From NCBI RefSeq assembly GCF_000695095.2, contig NZ_CP011454.1, positions 3,968,001 through 4,032,000 on the forward strand: a DNA stretch of 64,000 nucleotides, written 5' to 3'. Positions 34,586-43,004 of the stretch are shown here, piece after piece (the first letter of the stretch is position 1; every line of letters starts with the position of its first letter). The position numbers were made by a program, and so were the translations under genes. Below the pieces are notes generated by a model. The model did no database searches, was not told the origin of the DNA, and was given only the letters and a program-made list of their open reading frames with translations. This stretch comes from Gemmatimonas phototrophica. GTDB taxonomy: Bacteria; Gemmatimonadota; Gemmatimonadetes; Gemmatimonadales; Gemmatimonadaceae.

Positions 34586-37500
34586 TCAGGTGGCCTGCAC
34601 GCGCCCGGTCCGCTCCAGCTTGCCCCAGCCCGGTGCCCATCCCTTGAGCGCCGCACGCATGGCTTTCAGCAAGGCCACATAGAGCACCTGGCGATACGCA
34701 ACGCGCTGCAGCGGTACCAACAGGGCCTGCGAAAGTTTTTCGCCCGGCTCGAAGGCCACGCCAATCAGCGCCGTGACGGTGTCCACCGCGAGGAAGAACA
34801 GATACAGGAGCGCGACCGGCTCCGCATGCGCCCACGCGGCATGTGCGCCCAGCACGGGGCTCTCCACGAGGAATCGTGCCAGCGTGGCCAGCAAGGCCAC
34901 GTCGGCCGCCGGTGCCAGCAACGGAAACAGCAACTGAAAGAGCCAGATGTTGGGGAGCCCCACGAGACCCAGCGCACCCGAGCGACGACGCCCCAACGCC
35001 GCGCGATGCTTCCACGCGCACTGCAGCGTGCCAAAGCTCCAGCGGAATCGCTGCTTGAGCAGCGCTTCAAACGTTTCCGGCGCCTCGGTCAGTGCCACTG
35101 CCTGATCGGCCAGCGCCACGCGATGGCCGCGCCGCAGCAGTGTCAGCGTGAGGTCCTGATCTTCGGCCAGCGTGTCGGTACGAAATCCGCCCGCGTCCAG
35201 CACCGCGGCGCGCCGCCACGCACCGATGGCGCCAGGCACCACGGTAATGCAATTGAGCATCACGAACGCCCGGCGGTCGAGGTTTTGGCTCGTGACATAC
35301 TCCACGGCCTGCCACCGCGTCACGAGATTGACACGATTGCCAACCTTGGCATTGCCCGCCACGGCACCCACCCGACGATCGGCGAGCGGGCGGACGAGAT
35401 GGCGTATGGCGTCAGGGGCCAACAGCGTATCGGCATCAATCACCACGATGATCTCGCCGGTAGCGACGGTCATGCCGTGGTTGAGCGCGGCGGCTTTCCC
35501 GCCGTTCGGCTTTCGGATGACGCGTACCCGCGGATCATCCGTCGCCAGTTGCGCGGCCGCCGTCGTATCGTCGCTGGAGCCATCATCCACCACGATGATC
35601 TCGAACTGCGGATACACCTGCTGTAGTACCGACCGCACGGTGCGCCCAATGACCCGCCCTTCGTTGTACGCGGGAATCACCACGGACACCAACGGCAGGA
35701 ACTCGGCGTCTTCGGCGCGCCGTCCGTATCGCGGCCGCGCGAAACGCGGCACGAAGCGCTGCAGCCCGGCGAGGCTGCCAATCGCCACCAGGCGCAGCAC
35801 GCCGAGCACCAGCGCGAGCAGAAACGTACCGACCAGCAGCGCTTCGCCAATATTGGCGACATTGATGGCGGCCAGATTGAGCGCACGCTGTGGCGCTTCA
35901 TCACGCGGAGCACTGGGGGTCCCCGCTTGCGGAGTCACGTTCAGCAGCCCCGCAACGGTGGTGAGTTCGAAGCCCCGTGCGCGCAGGGAGTCAATGAGCG
36001 GGCCGAGTGCCGCAATGGTGGAGGCACGATCGCCACCCGCGTCGTGCAGCAGGATGATGCGTCCGTTTTTGCGCTCCAGCGCCGATAGTGCATTCGCGAT
36101 GATCTTCTGCGGGTCACTTTCGAACCAGTCCTTGGTATCGATCTCCAGTGCAGCCACGCGATAGCCCAGCTCATTGGCGATTGCCATGGGGCGCAGCCGT
36201 TCATCAGTAGCGGGACGCGCATCGCCAATGTACGGGGGCCGGAAGAGCAAGGGCCGATGGCCGGTGACGGCCTCAATGGCCCGACCGGTGGCGGCGAGCT
36301 CCATGCGCACCGCTGGCGCGCTCAGGGTGGCGAAATCCGGATGACTCCACGAGTGATTCCCGATCTCATGGCCTTCTGCCACGATGCGACGCGTGAGGTC
36401 AGGCAAGTGTTGCACCTGACGACCCACCACGAAGAAACTCGCCACGGCGTGTCGCGACGCCAGCGTGTCGAGGATGGGGGCGGTGAAGGTGGGATCAGGC
36501 CCATCATCAAAGGTGAGCGCGACCCGGTTGACCGCACTGCCTCCTCGCGATACCAGATAGCCCCCGGCTGGCTTCTCCAGTGACTGTCCTTCCACATACC
36601 CGGCGGAATCGACCGCGACGCTGCGCAGTCCAATGCCTTCGTGACCTTCCACGGCGAGGATCTCGCCCTCGCCAACAATCACCGAGACGCCGTCATTGGG
36701 GAGCGCGCGCAAGGAGTCGAGGTGCCCCTCCAACCCTTCGCGGCCCAGCACACGCCAGAGCGTGACATCTTCCCCACCCAGTCGCCAGAGCGCCATACCG
36801 GCCACGCCCGTAGCACGGGCAGCCCGCAGCTGATTCCACGTGGTGGTGGCATCGAGATACCACACGCTGTGGGTAATCCCCTGAGCATCGCGCCAGGTGG
36901 CATTCGGATTCCGGGTGCGTCCATCAAACCACGGGCCTCCCTTTGCCGCTCGCCCCAGCGCCATGGCTTCGCCCACACTCACCGTGGCCGCCTCCGGGCG
37001 GTCGCTCCGCCAGTGGTAGCCATACTGGCCCAGCCCCACCAGCAGCTTGTGCGCCGGGATGGCGTCGAGCACAACATCGAGTCGGTCGGCAAACCACGAC
37101 GCGCTGGCCACGGGCCCTGGGGTATTCACGCCGGCATGCTCGTCGTACAGCATCGGAATGACGTAATCGAGCGCGTCGCCGTACTGCGCCAACGGATAGT
37201 GATCGTCGGCGCTGACAGGCAGTGCGGCCGAGACCACCGCTTGCAGCGGCCGGAGAGCAGCGCGGAGGTCGGTGATGAACGCCAGTACCTGCGGATGCGC
37301 TGCGGCCGGGACCAATTCAAAGTCTACGGTGACTCCCTGCAATCCATGCTCCTTCACCACATCCACGAGCTGCCGCACCGCGCGCTGACGCGCCGCCGCG
37401 GTGCCAACCACCGACATGACAAGGGAAGAGTCAAACCCCGAGGCGCCGAAGTTGGTCAGCATGAGGTGAATATCCGCCTCATGCTTTCGCGCATCGTCCA

Positions 37501-37927
37501 GGAGATCTTCGTCGAGCGTGACGGTGATCTCGTTGCGCTTGCCTCGGCCCAGGAACGCGCCTTCGATGATGATCCAGTCCAGTCGGTTGCCGTAGCGTTT
37601 TACCGAGGCCCGACTGGCAGCATCCCACTGCACGGCAAAGCCGGCAATAATGGGGTCACCGACCGGCGCCGCCTGATGCCGCGGGCGCGCCATGGCCGGA
37701 CAGCCCTGCGCAGGGCACGCCGGTGCGGGCGCCGCCTGCGTTCGGCTCGCCCGCACCACGGCGGACCCGATGGCCATAGGCAGCGGATCCACCACCGGTG
37801 GATTGAGGACGCCAATGGCAACAGACCCGACCAGCAGCGCGCCAATGGCACTGATGGCAACGAGTACCGAACGGAGCGATTTGCTCCGCTTTCCTGACGG
37901 ATCGTGGAAAACTGGACGAGGAGACAC
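34586..37927 (-). CDS. GH18-like, polysaccharide deacetylase and processive glycosyltransferase 2 fusion
   Basis: 1113 residues, starting at GTG 37927. A membrane anchor (about 20-42) leads into an extracytoplasmic GH18-like domain (about 90-400; GVTVDFELVP holds the D-x-E of the catalytic motif). A NodB deacetylase follows (about 470-640; LTFDDGPD, NHSWSHPD, FRPPY). After another helix comes a family 2 transferase (about 745-975; VSVVIPAYNEG, VVDDGSSDD, VIDADT, EDQDLT, QRFRW) with C-terminal transmembrane helices. Such fusions make and deacetylate a beta-linked N-acetylhexosamine polymer at the inner membrane, like the PNAG system in one chain. Substrate is inferred. It is divergent from the GMC genes by 116 bp. 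Confidence 0.88.
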   Translation of the reverse strand: MSPRPVFHDPSGKRSKSLRSVLVAISAIGALLVGSVAIGVLNPPVVDPLPMAIGSAVVRASRTQAAPAPACPAQGCPAMARPRHQAAPVGDPIIAGFAVQWDAASRASVKRYGNRLDWIIIEGAFLGRGKRNEITVTLDEDLLDDARKHEADIHLMLTNFGASGFDSSLVMSVVGTAAARQRAVRQLVDVVKEHGLQGVTVDFELVPAAAHPQVLAFITDLRAALRPLQAVVSAALPVSADDHYPLAQYGDALDYVIPMLYDEHAGVNTPGPVASASWFADRLDVVLDAIPAHKLLVGLGQYGYHWRSDRPEAATVSVGEAMALGRAAKGGPWFDGRTRNPNATWRDAQGITHSVWYLDATTTWNQLRAARATGVAGMALWRLGGEDVTLWRVLGREGLEGHLDSLRALPNDGVSVIVGEGEILAVEGHEGIGLRSVAVDSAGYVEGQSLEKPAGGYLVSRGGSAVNRVALTFDDGPDPTFTAPILDTLASRHAVASFFVVGRQVQHLPDLTRRIVAEGHEIGNHSWSHPDFATLSAPAVRMELAATGRAIEAVTGHRPLLFRPPYIGDARPATDERLRPMAIANELGYRVAALEIDTKDWFESDPQKIIANALSALERKNGRIILLHDAGGDRASTIAALGPLIDSLRARGFELTTVAGLLNVTPQAGTPSAPRDEAPQRALNLAAINVANIGEALLVGTFLLALVLGVLRLVAIGSLAGLQRFVPRFARPRYGRRAEDAEFLPLVSVVIPAYNEGRVIGRTVRSVLQQVYPQFEIIVVDDGSSDDTTAAAQLATDDPRVRVIRKPNGGKAAALNHGMTVATGEIIVVIDADTLLAPDAIRHLVRPLADRRVGAVAGNAKVGNRVNLVTRWQAVEYVTSQNLDRRAFVMLNCITVVPGAIGAWRRAAVLDAGGFRTDTLAEDQDLTLTLLRRGHRVALADQAVALTEAPETFEALLKQRFRWSFGTLQCAWKHRAALGRRRSGALGLVGLPNIWLFQLLFPLLAPAADVALLATLARFLVESPVLGAHAAWAHAEPVALLYLFFLAVDTVTALIGVAFEPGEKLSQALLVPLQRVAYRQVLYVALLKAMRAALKGWAPGWGKLERTGRVQAT

Positions 37928-38008
37928 CCCAATAGCATCGGCCGCTGTGCGCTCCGCTTGACCCTTTGGCGAAACGACGGTGATTGCCGCGTGGAGTGAG
38001 GCCCCAGC

Positions 38009-38037
38009 TTGTTCGCCGGACGACGAGCCCGTACGTT
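38009..38037 (+). promoter_or_regulatory. leaderless promoter for the GMC dehydrogenase operon
   Basis: TTGTTC (38009-38014), 17-nt spacer, TACGTT (38032-38037), then 6 nt to ATG 38044. No Shine-Dalgarno is present, so the transcript should begin at or next to the start codon. Confidence 0.55.
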
Positions 38038-38043
38038 CGCGGC

Positions 38044-38424
38044 ATGGAACGTCGCGCCTTTGTTCGCACCACGCTGAGCGTCGCCGGTGTCACCGTCCTT
38101 GCGGGCGGCGGCGCGGCCTGTGGCGCGCCATCTATCCCCCCGGACGGGGTGAATACCCCGGGGCTGCTTGCCAGCATGGGGCACGAGCGTATCGTGCGGA
38201 TTGGCCGGGCCTATCTGGCAGCCGTTCCGGCGGAACACACCCCGGACCTGCTGCGAACCGCGATTGGAAAGGACCTGGCACCGTGGCCCTGGAGTGCGCC
38301 GGTGGCCGTTAACGATCGTGTCGTGGACGACTTCGCGCAGGGCCGCACCGTGCAGGCCGACGGATGGATGCTGTCGGTGACTGAAGTGCGGCAGTGCGCC
38401 CTGTACACGCTGATGCACAGCTGA
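38044..38424 (+). CDS. Tat-signal small subunit of a GMC dehydrogenase
   Basis: 126 residues. The twin-arginine signal ERRAFVRTTLSVAGVTVLAG is followed by a cysteine in ACGAP. The mature part (residues about 45-126) is short and helical. The next gene, 6 nt downstream, is a GMC oxidoreductase without signal peptide. Membrane-bound gluconate, sorbitol and fructose dehydrogenases pair a signal-less flavoprotein with a Tat-signal small subunit that carries it across as a folded complex, and this pair fits that model. The small subunit shows only weak resemblance to known ones. Confidence 0.8.
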   Translation: MERRAFVRTTLSVAGVTVLAGGGAACGAPSIPPDGVNTPGLLASMGHERIVRIGRAYLAAVPAEHTPDLLRTAIGKDLAPWPWSAPVAVNDRVVDDFAQGRTVQADGWMLSVTEVRQCALYTLMHS

Positions 38425-38430
38425 CGCGCT

Positions 38431-39978
38431 ATGCATACCGATGCCCGAACCCTACCCAACGGCCACCTGCTGCAGGGAGATCTCTGCATCGTAGGTGCCG
38501 GCGCGGCGGGCATTGCCCTCGCCCAGGAGTTCATCGGCCGATCGGAACGGGTCATCCTGCTCGAAGGCGGCGGTTTCGATCTCGAGGGGCCAGTCCAGGC
38601 ACTGTATAAGGGCGAAATTGTGGGCCGTCCCTACTACCCGCTGGAGGCGGCACGGCTGCACTACTTCGGTGGCACCACCGGGCATTGGGGCGGCTACTGT
38701 GCGCCACTCGACCCCATCGACTTTGAGGTGCGCTCGTGGGTTCCCCACAGCGGGTGGCCCATTACCCGGTCCGACCTCGACCCGTACTACGCGCGGGCAC
38801 ATCCGCTGCTCGATCTCGGGCCATTTGCCTACGACGTACCATTCTGGCAGGCCCGCAATCCGCAACGTGAGCCGCTGCCGTTGGACCGCGCGGTGCTGCA
38901 GGAAAAACTCTGGCAGTTCAGTGCGCCCACGCGCTTCGGCAGCAAGTTTCGCCAAACGCTGATTTCGGCGCCCAACGTACATCTGTACACACATGCCAAC
39001 GTGGTGCAGGTCAATGCCAACGACGACGCCACGGCTGTGACGTCGGTGACCGTCCGGCAGTTTGACGGGCGTGAACTCACGGTCCAGGCGGGGCGCTTCG
39101 TGCTGGCGTGCAGCACGATGCAGAATGTGCGTCTGCTGCTCGCCTCCAACTCGCGCCTATCGGCCGGCCTGGGCAATCAGCACGATCAGGTGGGACGGTG
39201 TTTCATGGAGCATCTTGAGATGCCCGGCGGCAGCGCCATCCTGACCCGTCCGCAATCCATGTATCTGTACACGTATGATTTTGGCGTGACACCGGTGCGA
39301 GCCGAATTGCGGTTGTCCGATACGGTCCAGCGCAGCTCGCAGGTCCTCAACGCCACGGTGGCCATCGAAGCGCCGCCCACCGAGGGGGAAGCCCGCAGCA
39401 CCTTTGAATCCATGCCTCCAGAAGACGTTGAACTGTTCCGTCAGGAAACGCGTGACAGCCTCACCGCCTCCATGCGCGGCGAGGCACGCCGTTATGATGC
39501 GAACAGTGTTCGGCAACAGCCGCTGTTTTCGCTCTATACTCGACAGGAACAAGCGCCCAATCCGAACTCCCGGGTGACCCTGAGTACAGAGCGTGACGCG
39601 CTAGGCGTTCCGCGGGTACGCTTAAACTGGCAGCTCACCCGTCTCGACAAGCAGACCATGCGGAACTTGTACACGACGCTGGGTCGTGAATTTGGCCGCT
39701 GTGGCATTGGACGTGTGCAGATACGTGATTGGTTGCTGGCGGACGACGATACGTGGCCCACGCTGGTGAGTGGCGGATGGCATGATATGGGCGCCACGCG
39801 TATGCACCGGGATCCCAAACAGGGTGTCGTGGACGCCACGTGCCGCGTGCATGGACTCGGCAATCTGTATCTCGCCGGCGCCGGGGTGTTCACCACGGCC
39901 GGCTCGGCGAACCCCACCTTGACCATTGTGGCGCTCGCGCTGCGCCTGGGCGATCACCTCAAGCGCCACACGGCATGA
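38431..39978 (+). CDS. GMC family FAD oxidoreductase
   Basis: 515 residues. FAD motif LCIVGAGAAGIALAQEF at the N-terminus, then HYFGGTTGHWGGYCAPLDP, EMPGGSA and the C-terminal HDMGATRMHRDPKQGVVDAT with TTAGSANPTLTIVALALRLG, where the histidine of GGWHDMG and the asparagine of SANP are the expected active-site residues. It oxidises an alcohol or sugar C-OH. It has no signal peptide and probably travels with the Tat-signal subunit encoded 6 nt upstream. The stop overlaps the MOSC gene as ATGA. No cytochrome subunit follows, so its electron acceptor is unknown. Confidence 0.9.
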   Translation: MHTDARTLPNGHLLQGDLCIVGAGAAGIALAQEFIGRSERVILLEGGGFDLEGPVQALYKGEIVGRPYYPLEAARLHYFGGTTGHWGGYCAPLDPIDFEVRSWVPHSGWPITRSDLDPYYARAHPLLDLGPFAYDVPFWQARNPQREPLPLDRAVLQEKLWQFSAPTRFGSKFRQTLISAPNVHLYTHANVVQVNANDDATAVTSVTVRQFDGRELTVQAGRFVLACSTMQNVRLLLASNSRLSAGLGNQHDQVGRCFMEHLEMPGGSAILTRPQSMYLYTYDFGVTPVRAELRLSDTVQRSSQVLNATVAIEAPPTEGEARSTFESMPPEDVELFRQETRDSLTASMRGEARRYDANSVRQQPLFSLYTRQEQAPNPNSRVTLSTERDALGVPRVRLNWQLTRLDKQTMRNLYTTLGREFGRCGIGRVQIRDWLLADDDTWPTLVSGGWHDMGATRMHRDPKQGVVDATCRVHGLGNLYLAGAGVFTTAGSANPTLTIVALALRLGDHLKRHTA

Positions 39979-40616
39979 CCACCCTGCTGTCGGTGAATGT
40001 GGGGACGCTGGCGGCACTGCATCACGATACGCCACGCAAGCGGACCGGCATCTTCAAACAGCCGGTCACGTTTCCGGTGGAGGTCACGCCGCTGGGACTT
40101 CTGGGAGATCGCGTAGGAAATCTCACGCACCACGGCGGCCCTGATCAGGCGGTGTATCTCTACAGTGCCGAGGATTATGCGTGGTGGGCCGCTCAAGGGA
40201 TCACACCGACCAGCGCCGGCAGCTTTGGAGAGAACCTGACCCTTGATGCGTGGTGGCCCAACGTGCGCGCGGGAGATCAGCTCACCGTCGGCGATGTTAC
40301 GCTGGAGCTCACGGCCCCTCGTATTCCATGTGGCACGCTGGCTACGCGCATGGGCGACCCGCAGTTCGTGAAGCGCTTCCGGCATGCCGAGCGGTGCGGC
40401 GCGTACGCGCGGGTCCTCCGGCGCGGCACGGTACAGGGCGGCCTTTCCGTTACCGTGGAGCGGGCCCCCTCAGACTTTCCCACCATCGTCGAGCTGTTTC
40501 GGTACTGGTACGATCGCCCACACGACCGTGCTGCTTTGACGCACGCATTGCGGACACCCATTGGGGCGCGACTGCGCGCCACTTTTGTGGAGTGGGTCAA
40601 CAGCTCATCCGCCTGA
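39975..40616 (+). CDS. MOSC domain protein (YiiM-like)
   Basis: 213 residues with the MOSC fold of molybdenum-cofactor sulfurases and YiiM: KQPVTFPVEVTPLGLLGDR, LTHHGGPDQAVYLYSAEDY, SFGENLTLDA, RAGDQLTVGDVTLELTAPRI and the conserved cysteine in RIPCGTLATRMGD. YiiM-type proteins use molybdenum cofactor to reduce N-hydroxylated compounds; the exact substrate here is unknown. ATG 39975 overlaps the GMC stop as ATGA, so it is the third gene of that operon. Its 3' end overlaps the convergent sensor kinase gene by 12 bp. Confidence 0.92.
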   Translation: MTTLLSVNVGTLAALHHDTPRKRTGIFKQPVTFPVEVTPLGLLGDRVGNLTHHGGPDQAVYLYSAEDYAWWAAQGITPTSAGSFGENLTLDAWWPNVRAGDQLTVGDVTLELTAPRIPCGTLATRMGDPQFVKRFRHAERCGAYARVLRRGTVQGGLSVTVERAPSDFPTIVELFRYWYDRPHDRAALTHALRTPIGARLRATFVEWVNSSSA

Positions 40617-43004
40617 GCGACCAAGGGCAGACCGCACGGCGCCCGTGAGGCTCGCGGTCGAAAACGGCTTCTCTACCACCGCGTTTACATCCTTCAGCCA
40701 CTCGTCGCTTCCGTCGCCTGCGGCCACGAAACCCGTCACGCAGATGATCGGCAGCGTTGGCCGCAACCCTCGACTGAGGGTCACTAGTTCGCGACCGGAA
40801 ATTCCGGGCATCATCATGTCGGTCAGCAGCAGATCCAGTGGCACAGATTGATCAGCGAGCAACGCCAGAGCGTTGGTGGCGTTCTCCACGTCGATGACCT
40901 GGAAGCCCGCCCGACGGAGAATGCGGGCACTCACCTGACGCACTTCGCGGTCATCATCAACGAGCAGAATGGTGTGCGCGGAGGGCGTTGCCGGTGCAGC
41001 CACCGTTGGCGTGCGACGTTCAGGCGCCGTATCCACCACCTCATCGGCAAGAGGTAGTTGCACAGTGACCCTCGTGCCGACCTCCGGCGTCGAATCAATG
41101 GATACCTGCCCCCCAGCGCGTTGGACCATGGCCGCGACCATGGCCAATCCAAGGCCTGTACCCCGCCCTGTTGGCTTGGTCGTGAAGAACGGATCAAAAA
41201 CGCGCGCTTGTACCTCCGGCGTCATCCCACAGCCCGTGTCCGTCACCTCGAGCCGCGCCATGGGCCCCTCCCGCCTCCACGCGATGCGTACGACGCCACC
41301 GTCAGGCATCGCGTCGCGTGCGTTCGTCACCAAATTGGTGATGACCTGTTCGAACTGACTGACCTCAACGCGCACTAGCGCACCGGTTTCGCGATGGCTG
41401 ACATCCAACGTGATCCCACCGGGGAGCAAGCGCAGCAATACGGGGACGAGGTCAGATAGCACTTGGGCGCCATCCACCAGCACAGTGCGTGCAACGTGCG
41501 CATCACTGAACCCCAGCAATTGCCGCGTAATGGCAGCGCCCTTGGCAGCCGCCGAGTGAATGCTGGTCACATCGTTACGAAGGGGCGAGGTAACGGGGAG
41601 CGCTTCACCCAGCAACTCAGCGCGGCCAATTACCGAGGAGAGCAGGTTGTTGTAAGCATGCGCCACGCGTCCGGCCATGTCGTGCAGCGCCGCCAGCTTT
41701 TCCGAATGCCGTACGCGCTGCTCCAGCGCCAATTCCATGGAGCGATCCCTTCCAACCACCACCCAGCCGCGAATGTGTGGATCATCACGGCGATCCTGCT
41801 TTCGGAGTTCGACGGTATTCCCGGGCGCCGCGCGCAACCGACAGCGCAGCGGTCCTGGTGGGCCGGTGGTACTGTCGAGCCAACTGCGAATCTGCTCGTG
41901 CTCCATATCCTGAAACAGCGAGAGAAAACCATCGCCGATGCGCAGCAGTTGCGCGCGCTCGACGGCAGGCCCCAGGAAGGCAACACGGAACTGTGTATCA
42001 ATCACAAACACGAAGTCGGTGGCCTGCGCCAGGAGCGCCCGGAACCGTCTGAGTTGTGAGGCCGCCTGTTTCGTCAGGTCCTCGGTATAGTGCAACTCCA
42101 TCCGCTGCCGGATGAGCAGCAGTACCGTCATCGTCACGGCCACAAACCCCAGCAGCCGGACACTGTCCGTTCGCCCAAGGACGGCCGCCGCCACCAGGGA
42201 GATGTACGTCCCCGCCACAAAAGCGGCCGGGGTAATCCCGCGGGCCCCTTCGTTACGCGGCTCCATCTCCGTGGATGCGTATTGCGACAGGGCGAGATGT
42301 GCCGCATACCATCGCAATCCCCAGGCGAGGAACCAGGGCGCATCCACCCACGTACCGGGCAAATAGCGCGGGGACAACGCCTCCCACAGATAGTCCGCCG
42401 ACGCCGAGAGCGCAGCGGCCCCCAACCACAAACCAATCGACGCCCGCAGTGCCGCGTTCCCCACGCGCAGGTATACCCAGGCCACAACCATCAACTCCGG
42501 CGCCGTGACGAGCAGCAGGATCCACAGGTCGGCGGGAACCTCGCCGCGGATTTCGCGGATGGGCTGCACAAGAAATAGCCATACCATCGCACTGACGGCC
42601 ACGGCCAGCAGCAGACTATCCAGAATGGCGCGGCGGTCGCGCCACCAGGGCGGCGCGGTGCGCGGAAAGCAGAGGAGTCCGGTCACAACCAGCGCACTCG
42701 ACACCACGTCGAAAGCGCTGTCGAGCGGGAATGGACGATCATTGATCATCGCCCATGTCCAGATCTGCCCGCCAACCCAGAAGCAGGCCTCGCCTGAAGC
42801 CAACAGCTGCCAGGCGAGTCGCTCCCGCATGGATGTTGCCGCCCGTCCGGCGTGCCACATGGTGAAGATCGCCACGAGCCCGATTGGGATAAATCCGATG
42901 GCGAGCACCGGTCCCATTCCCGGAAACACTAGCGAGAGCAGCGTGGCGCCGAGGTATACCAGCAGGTACGCCAGCATGACCGGCACCGGTACGACCGACA
43001 TCAT
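40605..43004 (-). CDS. hybrid sensor histidine kinase/response regulator with 7-helix membrane sensor
   Basis: 799 residues. About eight transmembrane helices (residues 1-280), a PAS-like domain (about 320-420), HisKA (HDMAGRVAHAYNNLLSSV, where VAHAYNN replaces the usual AHDFNN), an intact HATPase (NLVTNARDAM N-box, DTGCGM G1, GTGLGLAM G2) and a C-terminal receiver (LLVDDD, LLTDMMMPG, VEKPF). ATG 43004 overlaps the upstream stop as ATGA and has a strong AGGAGGT Shine-Dalgarno. Paired with the degenerate kinase at 43001, it would supply ATP-dependent phosphorylation for both. It ends over the MOSC gene by 12 bp. Confidence 0.9.
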   Translation of the reverse strand: MMSVVPVPVMLAYLLVYLGATLLSLVFPGMGPVLAIGFIPIGLVAIFTMWHAGRAATSMRERLAWQLLASGEACFWVGGQIWTWAMINDRPFPLDSAFDVVSSALVVTGLLCFPRTAPPWWRDRRAILDSLLLAVAVSAMVWLFLVQPIREIRGEVPADLWILLLVTAPELMVVAWVYLRVGNAALRASIGLWLGAAALSASADYLWEALSPRYLPGTWVDAPWFLAWGLRWYAAHLALSQYASTEMEPRNEGARGITPAAFVAGTYISLVAAAVLGRTDSVRLLGFVAVTMTVLLLIRQRMELHYTEDLTKQAASQLRRFRALLAQATDFVFVIDTQFRVAFLGPAVERAQLLRIGDGFLSLFQDMEHEQIRSWLDSTTGPPGPLRCRLRAAPGNTVELRKQDRRDDPHIRGWVVVGRDRSMELALEQRVRHSEKLAALHDMAGRVAHAYNNLLSSVIGRAELLGEALPVTSPLRNDVTSIHSAAAKGAAITRQLLGFSDAHVARTVLVDGAQVLSDLVPVLLRLLPGGITLDVSHRETGALVRVEVSQFEQVITNLVTNARDAMPDGGVVRIAWRREGPMARLEVTDTGCGMTPEVQARVFDPFFTTKPTGRGTGLGLAMVAAMVQRAGGQVSIDSTPEVGTRVTVQLPLADEVVDTAPERRTPTVAAPATPSAHTILLVDDDREVRQVSARILRRAGFQVIDVENATNALALLADQSVPLDLLLTDMMMPGISGRELVTLSRGLRPTLPIICVTGFVAAGDGSDEWLKDVNAVVEKPFSTASLTGAVRSALGRSGG

